64,000 nucleotides of DNA from Geminicoccaceae bacterium. Lineage in GTDB: Bacteria > Pseudomonadota > Alphaproteobacteria > Geminicoccales > Geminicoccaceae. How positions within the stretch are numbered: the stretch's first letter is position 1; every line of letters starts with the position of its first letter. The position numbers and the translations under genes were made by a program. The notes beneath the pieces are model-generated. The model had not been told where the DNA came from. It saw only the letters and a list, made by a program, of their open reading frames with translations, and ran no database searches. Of the stretch, positions 54,913 to 63,706 are shown piece by piece. The stretch spans positions 1 to 64,000 of the forward strand of contig JACKIN010000005.1 in the NCBI GenBank assembly GCA_020638495.1, given 5' to 3'.

Positions 54913-55045
54913 CCAGAGAGCGAGGTCAGCCAGGACTGTTCACCATGCGCTGCACCACAGGTGCGGGTCGCCAGAGAGAGGCCGATTTCGCGACAAGGGA
55001 AATCGTCAGTGCGCCAATTGCTGGGGACCAACTCATTGTTCGGGG

Positions 55046-55065
55046 GTGGCGTGGCCGAACGCCAC
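55046..55065. terminator. Weak hairpin downstream of hemE
   Basis: GTGGCGT (55046-55052) pairs with ACGCCAC (55059-55065) around a 6-nt loop, 17 nt beyond the hemE stop. No T-tract follows on the hemE strand, so it may be an attenuator or simply a chance stem. Confidence 0.3.
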
Positions 55066-55081
55066 GCAATCGAGTATAATG

Positions 55082-56137
55082 TCAGTCGCTGCCGGATTTC
55101 AAGTGGCGAACGAGATCGAGCACATTCTCGGGTGGCGTTTCCGGCACGACCCCATGCCCGAGATTGAAGATGAACGAACGCTCGCGCCAGGCGGCCAAAA
55201 TGCGATCGGCGGCGCGGCGCATCGTGTCGCCGCCGGCGACGAGAGCGATGGGGTCGAGATTGCCCTGCAGGCAGAACTCCCCGGGCAGGGAGGCGGCCGC
55301 CCAGGCCGGATCGATCGTCGTGTCGATGCCGAGACCGGCCGGGCGAATGGCTGCGGCGAGGTCGACCAGCGCCGGGCCGACACCACGCGCGAAGACGATC
55401 ACCGGCACGCCAGGGCAGCGCTCGCCCAGCTCCGCCACGATCCGTGCCAGGGGTGCGGTCACCCAGCGCTCACGCTCGTCCGGCGGCAGCGCCCCGGCCC
55501 AGCTGTCGAAGACCTGCAGGACCTCGGCTCCGGCGGCCACCTGGCGCTCGAGAAAGGCGATGACGGCCTTGGTCAGGAGATCGACGAGGTCGCCGAAGAG
55601 CCGTGGCTCGACCCGGGCGAGCCGGCGGGCCACGGCCCAGTCCTTGGAGCCTCCCCCTTCGACCATGTAGGCGGCAAGGGTCCAGGGGGCACCGGCGAAG
55701 CCGATCAGCGTCACCTCGCCGGGCAGCGAGCGGCGCAGCCGGCGCAGCGTCTCGTAAACCGGCTCGAGGTGCTCGTGGAGGCGCTCGGTCGAAAGCCGGC
55801 CGAGATCACTGCGATGAGCCAGGGGCGTCAGCCGCGGTCCCTCGCCCTCGTGAAACCCGACATCGGCGCCGAGCGCGTCGGGCACGACGAGGATATCCGA
55901 GAACAGGATGGCGGCATCGAGGTCGAACCGCCTGATCGGCTGGAGCGTCACCTCCTCGGCGAGCACCGGATCGTAGCACAGCTCGAGAAAGCCGCCCGTC
56001 TTGCGGCGGAGTGCCCGATACTCTGGCAGATAGCGGCCGGCCTGGCGCATCAGCCAGACCGGTGCCCGATCGACCGGCTCGCCGCGCAGGACGCGAAGCA
56101 GACGCTTCGGGCTATCGGTGCTCAACGCTCGATCCAC
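55082..56137 (-). CDS. hemE: Uroporphyrinogen decarboxylase
   Basis: A 351-residue enzyme making coproporphyrinogen III. It starts at GTG (56135-56137) with MDRALSTDSPKRLLRVLRGE. The signature VWLMRQAGRYLPEYR, AAILFSDILVVPDALG, FAGAPWTLAAYM, QVFDSWAGALPP and FNLGHGVVPETPPENV are intact. It borders the candidate replication origin, exactly the hemE position in Caulobacter. hemH, often next to it, is absent here. Confidence 0.95.
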   Translation of the reverse strand: MDRALSTDSPKRLLRVLRGEPVDRAPVWLMRQAGRYLPEYRALRRKTGGFLELCYDPVLAEEVTLQPIRRFDLDAAILFSDILVVPDALGADVGFHEGEGPRLTPLAHRSDLGRLSTERLHEHLEPVYETLRRLRRSLPGEVTLIGFAGAPWTLAAYMVEGGGSKDWAVARRLARVEPRLFGDLVDLLTKAVIAFLERQVAAGAEVLQVFDSWAGALPPDERERWVTAPLARIVAELGERCPGVPVIVFARGVGPALVDLAAAIRPAGLGIDTTIDPAWAAASLPGEFCLQGNLDPIALVAGGDTMRRAADRILAAWRERSFIFNLGHGVVPETPPENVLDLVRHLKSGSD

Positions 56138-56568
56138 GCTGGGGTTCGGTCACTCTTGCTTAACCTTAAGAGAGAAATAAGGAGATGGAGGTTGTAGTAT
56201 GGCCGTGGACAACGAGGATTAGTCGCCATCCACGAACGATCAACACGATTTGGGCGTTTGGGCCGGGCGGCCGGGCGGCTGTGGACAACGGGCCACGCCG
56301 GCGTCGTCCCTGGCGCTGGCACGAGGCTTTTTCGACCGCGGTCCTGCCTTTGGCAAGGCTTGGAGAAGTGCTGGAAAAGCACCGGGCGGAGCGGCTTGTC
56401 CGCCGGCCCGCGAATGGCCCTCGATGGCGCGAGTCGGGACTGGACGGCGAGCGGCCGATCGGGGAGCATTCGGGGGTCGCTGGCGGTGCCTCGGGATAAC
56501 CCGGGGCGCTGTCCACAGCTTCCTCCACGCCTCCTCCGTTGCCCTGTCCCTGCGAGGAACCTGAGCCC
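56138..56568. other. oriC: Candidate chromosomal replication origin (oriC)
   Basis: A 431-nt gene-free gap between hemE and ppsR, the location of the Caulobacter origin. It contains DnaA-box-like 9-mers: CGTGGACAA (56204-56212), TGTGGACAA (56280-56288; reverse complement TTGTCCACA) and CTGTCCACA (56509-56517), plus weaker CATCCACGA (56228-56236) and CGATCCACG (56130-56138, overlapping the hemE start). An AT-rich block at 56153-56200 (CTTAACCTTAAGAGAGAAAT) is unusual in this genome and could be the unwinding element. Two exact parS sites and parAB lie 7-14 kb away. Assignment is from gene order plus motifs, not proven. Confidence 0.75.
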
Positions 56569-57486
56569 GTGCGCCTGCATCTCCATCTGATCTCCGATTC
56601 CACCGGCGAGACCGTGACCACGGTGGCGCGCGCCGCGGTTTCGCAGTTCGAGGACGTCGTGCCGGTCGAGCATGTCTGGTTCTTCGTGCGGACCCGGGCC
56701 CAGCTCGAGAAGGTGCTGACCATCGTCGAGGCCCTGCCGGGCATGGTCATCTACACCCTGGTCTCCCCCGAGCTGCGCTTCCTGCTGCACGAGCGCTGCC
56801 GGGCCTTCGCCGTGCCCTGCGTGCCGGTCCTCGATCCCGTGATGAACGCGCTTACCGGCCTGCTGGGCTCGGCCGGACGGCCGCAGATCGGTCGTCAGCA
56901 TGCCATGGACGACGACTATTTCTCGCGCATCGCCGCCATGGATTTCACCATGCGGCACGACGATGGCCAGTTTCCGGAGGAGCTCGACGAGGCCGACGTC
57001 GTGCTGGTCGGCGTGTCCCGGACCTCGAAGACGCCGACCTGCGTCTACCTCGCGCATCGCGGCATCAAGGCGGCCAACGTGCCGCTGGTGCTCGATCTGC
57101 CGCAGCTCGCGATCCTCGAGCAGTTGAAGCGGCCGCTCATCGTCGGGCTGACGATCAACCCGGAGCAGCTCATGCATATCCGTCGCAACCGCCAGCAGAT
57201 GCTCGGCCTGGAGGGGGACGAGACGAGTCGCTTCGGTGGCCGCTACGCCGATCTCGACCATGTGCGCGAGGAGCTGCGCTATGCGCGCCGGCTGTTCGCG
57301 CGGCACGGCTGGCCGGAAATCGACGTGACCAAGCGATCGGTTGAAGAAACGGCCGCGACAATCTATCAGTTGGTTCAAGCACGGGCCTTCCCCGAGATCG
57401 GCGCGCTGGTCGAGACGGGTCGGGCAGCGGAGTCCGGGGCGGAGTCGGGGCAGGTCGAGAGTGCCGCCCGTTCGTCGGACGCGTGA
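56569..57486 (+). CDS. ppsR: Pyruvate,phosphate dikinase / PEP synthase regulatory protein (DUF299)
   Basis: A 305-residue bifunctional Ser/Thr kinase and phosphate-dependent pyrophosphorylase that switches PPDK or PEP synthase off and on. The GTG at 56569 lies 10 nt behind GAGGAA and starts VRLHLHLISDSTGETVTTVA, the family N-terminus. The P-loop is GVSRTSKTPTCVYLAHRG, followed by ANVPLVLDLP and GLTINPEQL. The final 30 residues are a Glu/Ala/Ser tail. It is the first gene clockwise of the candidate origin, as in Caulobacter. Confidence 0.92.
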   Translation: MRLHLHLISDSTGETVTTVARAAVSQFEDVVPVEHVWFFVRTRAQLEKVLTIVEALPGMVIYTLVSPELRFLLHERCRAFAVPCVPVLDPVMNALTGLLGSAGRPQIGRQHAMDDDYFSRIAAMDFTMRHDDGQFPEELDEADVVLVGVSRTSKTPTCVYLAHRGIKAANVPLVLDLPQLAILEQLKRPLIVGLTINPEQLMHIRRNRQQMLGLEGDETSRFGGRYADLDHVREELRYARRLFARHGWPEIDVTKRSVEETAATIYQLVQARAFPEIGALVETGRAAESGAESGQVESAARSSDA

Positions 57487-57530
57487 CGCGAGCAACCTCC
57501 GGGCGGTTTCCAGGTGAGCTGATCGGCTGA

Positions 57531-58268
57531 ATGAAGCAGCTTTCGACCCTCGGTCGTCGTCGCCGCCTGGCACGGCGGCAGTTCATCTGGAACATGGCGC
57601 GGCTGCTGATCGTCGCCGCGCTTCTGGTGCTGTTCGCCGTCGCCGGCTACCAGGCAGGGATCTCCCAGAGCAGCCACGAGGGCGAGCGGCTGGCTGCCGA
57701 TCTCGCCGCCGCGGCGGCGCGCAATCTCGAGCTCACCGAGCGGCTGGCCATGGCCGAGGATCGCGCCGGGCGGCTGGAGACGCAGCTCCAGGCGCTCCGC
57801 CTCGACTACGCGGCGAACGTCCCGCCGGCGGAGTTCAAGCCGCTCCTGGCGCTGCTGCAGGCCCGGGTCCGGGCGGGAGTCGACCGCGCGCGCCTGGCCT
57901 TCGTGATCGAGCAGGCCGGCCGCGAGCAGACCTGCGAGCGCGGGGTCCAGACCGCGAGGCTCCTGGTGCGCACGCCCGTGAGCACGGCGCTCGAGAATTC
58001 GGTGTCGTTCGCCGACGGTCGGATCACCGTGAGCGGCGACGGGCGGCCGGCGCGGGACGAGGCCGGGTCGCCGCTCGACTGGTACGACCCGGGACAGCCG
58101 GTCACCCTGCGCTTTCTGACCATCGCCGGCGATCTCAGCCGCGTCGTCGGGCGGCTGCCGCTGGTCCACTCGGTCATCCTGGGCGATCGCGAGTGGCGAT
58201 TCCAGGCGACGGCCTCGCGCGAGCCAGGGCGGATCGAGGTGGTGGCGCAGAGCTGCGACTATCCTTGA
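57531..58268 (+). CDS. Single-pass membrane protein with coiled coil, function unknown
   Basis: 245 residues: a basic N-terminus (LGRRRRLARRQF), one membrane helix (LLIVAALLVLFAVAGYQAGI), a coiled coil at about 45-95 (GERLAADLAAAAARNLELTE, RLETQLQALRLDY), then a periplasmic domain with two cysteines (TCERG, SCDY). Such topology resembles DUF6776-type proteins, but I cannot assign a family with confidence. It is 44 nt downstream of ppsR and its 3' end overlaps the convergent dinB by 10 nt. Confidence 0.6.
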   Translation: MKQLSTLGRRRRLARRQFIWNMARLLIVAALLVLFAVAGYQAGISQSSHEGERLAADLAAAAARNLELTERLAMAEDRAGRLETQLQALRLDYAANVPPAEFKPLLALLQARVRAGVDRARLAFVIEQAGREQTCERGVQTARLLVRTPVSTALENSVSFADGRITVSGDGRPARDEAGSPLDWYDPGQPVTLRFLTIAGDLSRVVGRLPLVHSVILGDREWRFQATASREPGRIEVVAQSCDYP

Positions 58269-59332
58269 TCGGCAGGTTGCGGGTCGAGCCCGAGGGTGAG
58301 CTGGCCCGCCTCGGTCGTGGCGCCGCCGACACCGATCCCGAGCAGCCGGACCGGTGCGGCGAGCGGCGCCCGCAGCAGGAGATGCCGGCCGACGGCGGCG
58401 AGCGACTCGGCCGAGCGTGGTGCCTCGCGCAGCGTGGTCTGCCGGGTGCTGATCCTGAAATCGAGGTACTTGATCTTGAGGTGCACCGTCAGCGCCTGGT
58501 AGCCGCTTTGCGCCAGCCGGGCGGCGAGATCCCGGGCCAGCTCCTCGAGCGCCGCTGTGAGCTCGGTGACACCGGCGATGTCCTGATCGAACGTGGTCTC
58601 CACGCTCAGGGACTTGCGGCTCCGGTCCGGCACGACCGGGCGGTCGTCCCGGCCCTGGGCGAGCCGCCAGTAGTGCGCGCCGCTGCGGCCGAGGCGGTGC
58701 ACGGCGGCCGCCTCGTCGAGCGCCTGCAGGTCCGCGCCCCGCCTGATGCCGGCAGCGCGCAGCCGGCTGGCGGTCGCCGGGCCGACACCGAAGAACCGCT
58801 CGATCGGCAGCTCGGCCAGCACATCCAGCACCTGCGCCGGGCGGATCAGGCAGAGCCCGTCGGGCTTCTCCATGTCGGACGCCAGCTTGGCGAGGAACTT
58901 GTTGCAGGAGACGCCGGCCGAGGCGGTGAGGCCCGTCTCGTCGCGGATCTGGTCCTTGATCGCCCGCGCGATGGCGACCGCCGGGAGCGGCCCGTTCGGT
59001 GGCTCGGTGACATCGAGATAGGCCTCGTCGAGGGAGAGCGGCTCGACCAGCGTGGCATGCTGCCGGAAGATCGCCCGGATCTGGCGGCTCACCGCCTTGT
59101 AGACCTCGAAGCGCGGGCGCACGAACACGAGCTCGGGACAGAGCCGGGCCGCCCGCGCGCCCGGCATCGCCGAGCGCACGCCGAACCGCCTCGCCTCGTA
59201 GCTCGCGGTCATCACGACGCCGCGCGTCTGACCGCCGCCGACGGCGATCGGCAGGCCGCGCAACGCCGGCTGGTCGCGCTGCTCGACCGCCGCATAAAAG
59301 GCGTCCATGTCGATGTGGACGATCTTGCGCAA
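58259..59332 (-). CDS. dinB: DNA polymerase IV (Y-family, DinB)
   Basis: A 357-residue translesion polymerase. Catalytic acidic residues are in IVHIDMDAFYAAVEQRD (Asp8) and LSLDEAYLDVT (Asp-Glu); SYEARRFGVRSAMP is the finger-domain motif, GVSCNKFLAKLASDMEKPDG the palm, and FFGVGPATASRLRAAGI the thumb helix-hairpin-helix. The little finger ends LLGIGVGGA. A C-terminal beta-clamp motif (QLTLGL, in GQLTLGLDP) is visible. LexA control was not recognised upstream. Confidence 0.93.
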   Translation of the reverse strand: MRKIVHIDMDAFYAAVEQRDQPALRGLPIAVGGGQTRGVVMTASYEARRFGVRSAMPGARAARLCPELVFVRPRFEVYKAVSRQIRAIFRQHATLVEPLSLDEAYLDVTEPPNGPLPAVAIARAIKDQIRDETGLTASAGVSCNKFLAKLASDMEKPDGLCLIRPAQVLDVLAELPIERFFGVGPATASRLRAAGIRRGADLQALDEAAAVHRLGRSGAHYWRLAQGRDDRPVVPDRSRKSLSVETTFDQDIAGVTELTAALEELARDLAARLAQSGYQALTVHLKIKYLDFRISTRQTTLREAPRSAESLAAVGRHLLLRAPLAAPVRLLGIGVGGATTEAGQLTLGLDPQPADQG

Positions 59333-59571
59333 CGTGGTTCCGATCGGTCCGCTGCTCGGACAGGCTCCCGGGCTCTTTGTGCCATGACGCTGTTGCAGGA
59401 TGCCAACAAATCGGCTGCATGTCGCCGGGTGACAGCGCGCAGGGCAATGGCGGTCTTGCCAGCGCTGTGACTATCGGCCTACGATTCACCGGGAGTGTCG
59501 TCGCCATCATGCCGACCGGGACCGTTGGCGATGGAAGAGGCACGACCTGCGGAGAGAACGGGAGACGGGCC

Positions 59572-60936
59572 TTGAACCAAGCGAGTCCGGGCTGCACCCT
59601 GCGCGGTGTCGTGCTGGTCGCCGTGCTGCTGGCTGCGGGCGGGCTCGGCGCCGATACCGCGCGCGGCGAGGATCTCCGTGAGGCGCTGACCGCCGCCTAT
59701 CTCAACAACCCGAGGCTCGCCTCGGGGCGCGACCAGTTGCGGGCGACGGACGAGCTGGTGCCGCAGGCCCTGGCCGCCGGTCGACCGAGCCTCTTCCTCG
59801 ACGGTCGTGTCGAGGGTGTGACCTCCGATACCGACGTTGCCGAGCGTGACAACCGCCTGGGCCGTGGCGTCGCCCTGTCGCTGCGCCAGCCGCTCTACGC
59901 GGGCGGCGGGATCGAGGCCGGCATCCGCCGGGCCGAGAACCAGGTCCGTGCCGAACGGGCCTTCCTCCTGTCGACCCAGCAGAGCGTGCTGCTGGCTTCG
60001 GTCGATGCCTACACGGCGACCTGGCGCGATCGCGCCGTCCTCGAGCTCGCGCGCACCAACGAGATGCGCCTCAGGCGGCAGCTCGAGGCCACCCGCGACC
60101 GGTTCGAGGTCGGTGAGGTGGCGCGCACCGACGTCGCCCAGGCCGAGGCCCGCCTGTCCCGCGCGCGCTCCGACGTCGAGCTCGCCACCGCCGATCTGGC
60201 CGCCTCCACGGCCGCCTATCGGGACGTGATCGGCATCGATCCCGGCGTGCTGGTCGATCCGCAGCCCTTGGGCAGGCTGCCGTCGAGCGAGCCGGAGGCC
60301 CAGGCCCTGGCGGCCGCCAATCCGGACATCACGACGGCGAGCTTCAATCTGCGGGCCGCCCGCGACAATGTCGATGTCGCCTTCGCCGATATCCTGCCGA
60401 GCCTCACCCTGACCGGCGACGTCTCCTATGACCAGCAGCCGAGCCAGGCCCTGGATTCGAGCAACGATGCGAGGATCGGCCTCAACCTTTCGGTGCCGCT
60501 CTTTCAGGGCGGCGCCGACTATTCGCGAGTGCGGCAGAATCGCCAGCTGGTGAGCGCCAGGCGCAACGATCTCGAGAACACGCTGCGCGGCGTCCAGCGC
60601 TCGGTGACGACGGCCTGGGAGCGGGTGATCGCCGCCCGTGCCGCGATCGATGCGCTGGAGTCGGAGGTCCGCGCCAACGGCATCGCTCTCGAGGGCGTCC
60701 AGGAGGAAGCCCTGGTCGGCCAGCGGACCGTGCTCGACGTGCTCGACGCCGAGAACGAGCTGTTCGTCTCGCAGGTCGATCTGGTGCGCGCCCGGCGCGA
60801 GTGGGTGCTCGCCACCTATCAGCTCAAGTCCGCCATCGGCGAGCTCACGGTGGCGCGGCTCGACCTGCCGGTCGAGCCTTTCGACGACGAGCGCTACTAC
60901 AACCGCGTGCGCAATCGGCTGTTCGGCCTGGAATAG
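59572..60936 (+). CDS. tolC: TolC-family outer-membrane efflux protein
   Basis: About 454 residues from TTG 59572, preferred to upstream ATGs because GGAG at 59561 is well spaced and a signal peptide follows at once (LRGVVLVAVLLAAGGLGADT). Two internal repeats of the outer-membrane efflux family are evident (EALTAAYLNNPRLASGRDQL and AQALAAANPDITTASFNLRA), with LSLRQPLYAGGGIEAGIR and LNLSVPLFQGGADYSRVRQN as the beta-strand/turn motifs. It probably serves RND or type I export systems; the RND pair at 1.8-6.2 kb lacks its own channel gene. Confidence 0.9.
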   Translation: MNQASPGCTLRGVVLVAVLLAAGGLGADTARGEDLREALTAAYLNNPRLASGRDQLRATDELVPQALAAGRPSLFLDGRVEGVTSDTDVAERDNRLGRGVALSLRQPLYAGGGIEAGIRRAENQVRAERAFLLSTQQSVLLASVDAYTATWRDRAVLELARTNEMRLRRQLEATRDRFEVGEVARTDVAQAEARLSRARSDVELATADLAASTAAYRDVIGIDPGVLVDPQPLGRLPSSEPEAQALAAANPDITTASFNLRAARDNVDVAFADILPSLTLTGDVSYDQQPSQALDSSNDARIGLNLSVPLFQGGADYSRVRQNRQLVSARRNDLENTLRGVQRSVTTAWERVIAARAAIDALESEVRANGIALEGVQEEALVGQRTVLDVLDAENELFVSQVDLVRARREWVLATYQLKSAIGELTVARLDLPVEPFDDERYYNRVRNRLFGLE

Positions 60937-61099
60937 GCCCGGGGCCACTGGCCGGCGTTCGGCGATTGGCCGGAAAAACGTCGCGCGCTTAATCCGTCCT
61001 TAACGGCGAAAAGCTAGGGTTCCCTCAACTCGGGCGGCACTGGTGCCGTTCCGATATTTCCGATGCGCCGTAGTGGGCGCCACGAAAAGGGACCCCTCG

Positions 61100-61591
61100 A
61101 TGACCTCATCCGGCAAGCGCTGTCTCGTCCTCGCCTCCGCCCTCGCCACGTCCTTCGTCGTGCCGGCCCTGGCCGACACCGACACCGACGTCCTCACGGT
61201 GATGGTCACCGTGCAGGAAGCCTGCGCCATCAGCGGCTCGACGCTCGACTTCGGCACCTACACGGGCGGCCAGCAGAGCGCGCTGAACGGGCAAGGGCAG
61301 ATCAGCTACACCGGCTGCGCCGCAGGCACGCTCGTCATCGACTTCGACGGCGGCACCAGCGGCGACGTCCAGGCCCGACGCATGGCCAGCAATGCCGGCG
61401 GCACGCTCGGCTACCAGCTCTACCGCAACTCCAGCCGCACCCAGGTCTGGGGCACCGGCGCCAATGCCCAGCAGGTGCAGCTCCTGCAGGCAGGTGCCGG
61501 CAACATCCCGGTCTATGGCAGCATCCCCGGCGGGCAGGCCGCCGCCGCCGGCAGCTACACCGACACCGTCAATGTCACGTTGACCTTCTGA
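61100..61591 (+). CDS. Spore coat U (SCPU) domain-containing exported protein
   Basis: A 163-residue protein; the ATG at 61100 begins MTSSGKRCLVLASALATSFV with a signal peptide cleaved near VPALADT. The mature part has the CsuA/B-like pattern: TVMVTVQEACAISGSTLDFG, an ISYTGCAAGTLVIDF second cysteine, and the final SYTDTVNVTLTF donor-strand-like end. SCPU proteins are pilin-like subunits normally encoded with a chaperone and usher; neither is here, so its assembly partner, if any, is elsewhere. Confidence 0.75.
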   Translation: MTSSGKRCLVLASALATSFVVPALADTDTDVLTVMVTVQEACAISGSTLDFGTYTGGQQSALNGQGQISYTGCAAGTLVIDFDGGTSGDVQARRMASNAGGTLGYQLYRNSSRTQVWGTGANAQQVQLLQAGAGNIPVYGSIPGGQAAAAGSYTDTVNVTLTF

Positions 61592-61605
61592 GCCCGGGCA
61601 ACGGA

Positions 61606-61631
61606 CGACCGGCGCGGGCTCGCGCCGGTCG
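61606..61631. terminator. Hairpin between convergent SCPU and dihydropyrimidinase genes
   Basis: A perfect 11-bp stem, CGACCGGCGCG (61606-61616) and CGCGCCGGTCG (61621-61631), with a GGCT loop, between two convergent stops. No T-run follows, so termination strength is uncertain. Confidence 0.55.
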
Positions 61632-61673
61632 CCCCCGCCGGCCGGGCAATCGCCCGTTTGCGGCGCCTGCTGG

Positions 61674-63134
61674 TCAGGGCGTCTGTTGGGCGCTCGGCTG
61701 GCGGGCCACGGCGTGCGGCCGGGTCAGGTCGTTGCGCCGGGCCTGCGCCGCCATGACGGGCGACATTGGCGGCCGCTCCACATGGCGGCCGGCGCCGCGG
61801 GTGACGTCGAGCTGGCCGTTCCGCCAGACCACCTTGCCGTTGGCGATGGTGATCGCCGGAAAGCCCTCGACCTCGATGCCCTCGAAGACGTTGACGTCGA
61901 GCTTCGACTGGTGGCTCGCCTGCCGGATGGTGTGGCGCGCCTTCGGATCCCAGACCACGAGATCGGCATCCGAGCCGGCGCGCACCGCTCCCTTGCGCGG
62001 GTAGACATTGAAGATTTTCGCGCAGTTGGTGGAGGTCACGGCGACGAACTCCTCGGGCGTCAGGCGGCCGGCATTGACGCCGAAATGCCAGAGGATCTTG
62101 AGCCGCTCCTCGAGCCCGCCCGTGCCGTTCGGGATCATCGTGAAGTTGTCCCGGCCCTTGGCCTTCTGCTCGGCGAGGAAGGTGCAGTGGTCGGTCGCCG
62201 TGACCTGGAGCTGGCCGTTCATGAGGCCGGCCCAGAGCGCGTCCTGGTGCTCCTTCGAGCGGAAGGGCGGGCTCATCACCCGCGAAGCGGCATAGGCCCA
62301 GTCGGGGCTCTGGTAGACGCTGTCGTCGAGGCAGAGATACTGCGCCAGGGGCTCGCCGAAGACGCGCTGCCCCTCGCTCCGTGCCCTGGCAATGGCCTCC
62401 ACCGTCTCGCGGCAGGAGGTGTGCACGATGTAGAGCGGCACGCCGGTGATCTTGGCCAGCATGATGGCGCGGATCGCGGCCTCGGCCTCGACATGCGGCG
62501 GGCGCGACAGCGCATGGCCCTCCGGCCCGGTGATGCCCTGGGCGAGCAGCGACTGCTGCAGGCGGAAGACCGCCTCGCCGTTCTCGGCATGGACGAGCGG
62601 CAGGGCGCCGAGCTCGCGGCAGCGCGAGAAGCTCTGGAAGAGGATCTCGTCGTCGACCATCAAGGCGCCCTTGTACGCCATGAAGTGCTTGAAGCTGTTG
62701 ACGCCGCGGTCGATGACCTCGGCCATCTGCTGCTCGACCCGCTCGGACCACCAGGTGATGGCGACGTGGAAGCCGTAGTCCGCCACCGCCTTCGACGCCC
62801 AGTCGCTCCAGTCGTCGAGCGCCGCCGTCAGGCTCTGCTGCGGCGACGGGATGCACATGTCGATGATCATGGTGGTGCCGCCGGCGAGGCCGGAGCAGGT
62901 GCCGGAATAGAAGTCCTCGATCGCCACCGTGCCCATGAACGGCATCTGCATGTGGGTGTGCGGGTCGATGCCGCCCGGAATGACCAGGGCCCCGCCGGCG
63001 TCGATCACCTCGGCGCCGGTCGGCACGTCGAGATCCGGCCCGACGGTCCGGATCGTGCCGCCCTCGATCAGGACGTCGGCGCGCTCGCTCTGATCGGCAT
63101 TGACGACTGTCCCACCCTGGATGACGAGGCTCAT
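61674..63134 (-). CDS. hydA: Dihydropyrimidinase (D-hydantoinase)
   Basis: A 486-residue amidohydrolase of reductive pyrimidine degradation that opens dihydrouracil or hydantoins. The start MSLVIQGGTVVNADQSERAD follows AGAGAGGGA. Binuclear metal ligands are in GGIDPHTHMQMPF, the carbamylated Lys in NSFKHFMAYKG, His in PLVHAENGEA and YIVHTSC, and Asp in TATDHCTF. The proline-rich tail is typical. Neither dihydropyrimidine dehydrogenase nor beta-ureidopropionase is in view. Divergent from the ModE-like regulator. Confidence 0.88.
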   Translation of the reverse strand: MSLVIQGGTVVNADQSERADVLIEGGTIRTVGPDLDVPTGAEVIDAGGALVIPGGIDPHTHMQMPFMGTVAIEDFYSGTCSGLAGGTTMIIDMCIPSPQQSLTAALDDWSDWASKAVADYGFHVAITWWSERVEQQMAEVIDRGVNSFKHFMAYKGALMVDDEILFQSFSRCRELGALPLVHAENGEAVFRLQQSLLAQGITGPEGHALSRPPHVEAEAAIRAIMLAKITGVPLYIVHTSCRETVEAIARARSEGQRVFGEPLAQYLCLDDSVYQSPDWAYAASRVMSPPFRSKEHQDALWAGLMNGQLQVTATDHCTFLAEQKAKGRDNFTMIPNGTGGLEERLKILWHFGVNAGRLTPEEFVAVTSTNCAKIFNVYPRKGAVRAGSDADLVVWDPKARHTIRQASHQSKLDVNVFEGIEVEGFPAITIANGKVVWRNGQLDVTRGAGRHVERPPMSPVMAAQARRNDLTRPHAVARQPSAQQTP

Positions 63135-63252
63135 GGCGTCCCTCTCTTCGTGTCCGTTGCGACTTCCCCTATGGTCGAGCATATCGCCGCCGCCCGGGTC
63201 CTGCCAGAGCCGATGACCTTCGCTGCCACCCTTCGATGAGAGCCTGCTCGCC

Positions 63253-63624
63253 ATGAAAGCCGGCAACCGCACCCTCGGCCTGCGCCTGCGCGTCGTGCTG
63301 GAGCCGGACATCGCGATCGGCCCCGGCAAGGCCGATCTGCTCGAGGGCATCGGCGAGACCGGCTCGATCGCCGCCGCCGGCCGGCGCATGGGCATGAGCT
63401 ACAAGCGCGCCTGGCTCCTGGTCGAGACGATGAACCGCTGCTTTCGCGAGCCTTTGGTCCGGACCAGCCGGGGCGGCAGCGCCAGGGGCGGCGCCGTGCT
63501 GACCCCGGCAGGTGCCGAGGTGCTCGCCCTCTACCGGCGCATGGAGGAACGCTCCGCCCGCGCAGTCGAGGCGGAGCTCGCTGGCCTGCAGGCGCTCTGC
63601 CGCGACCGGACGCCGGAAGAATAA
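63253..63624 (+). CDS. ModE-like winged-helix regulator (DNA-binding domain only)
   Basis: A 123-residue protein with the ModE N-terminal domain: LLEGIGETGSIAAAGRRMGM and SYKRAWLLVETMNRCFREPL, then RGGSARGGAVLTPAGAEVLA. The molybdate-binding MOP domains of full ModE are missing, as in many alphaproteobacteria. The gene lies 82 nt upstream of modA, so regulation of molybdate uptake is likely. How it senses molybdate without MOP domains is not obvious from the sequence. Confidence 0.82.
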   Translation: MKAGNRTLGLRLRVVLEPDIAIGPGKADLLEGIGETGSIAAAGRRMGMSYKRAWLLVETMNRCFREPLVRTSRGGSARGGAVLTPAGAEVLALYRRMEERSARAVEAELAGLQALCRDRTPEE

Positions 63625-63657
63625 CGAAAACAGCGCTTGTCGGCTGGCTGGCCTCAC

Positions 63658-63681
63658 CGATAAGTATCGCGGAACATATCG
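63658..63681. promoter_or_regulatory. Candidate ModE-type operator upstream of modA
   Basis: An imperfect dyad: CGATAAGT (63658-63665), 8 nt, ACATATCG (63674-63681); arms match at 7 of 8 positions. It lies 25 nt before the modA start in an AT-richer stretch. The CGATA...TATCG shape resembles molybdate-responsive operators. Confidence 0.45.
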
Positions 63682-63706
63682 CTTCGAACCAGGCGGAGGG
63701 GGTCTC

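Noticed and set aside
56155..56172. CTTAACCTTAAG in the candidate origin as a CtrA site.
   Set aside because: The two TTAA elements are 2 nt apart, not 7, so it does not match the CtrA box.
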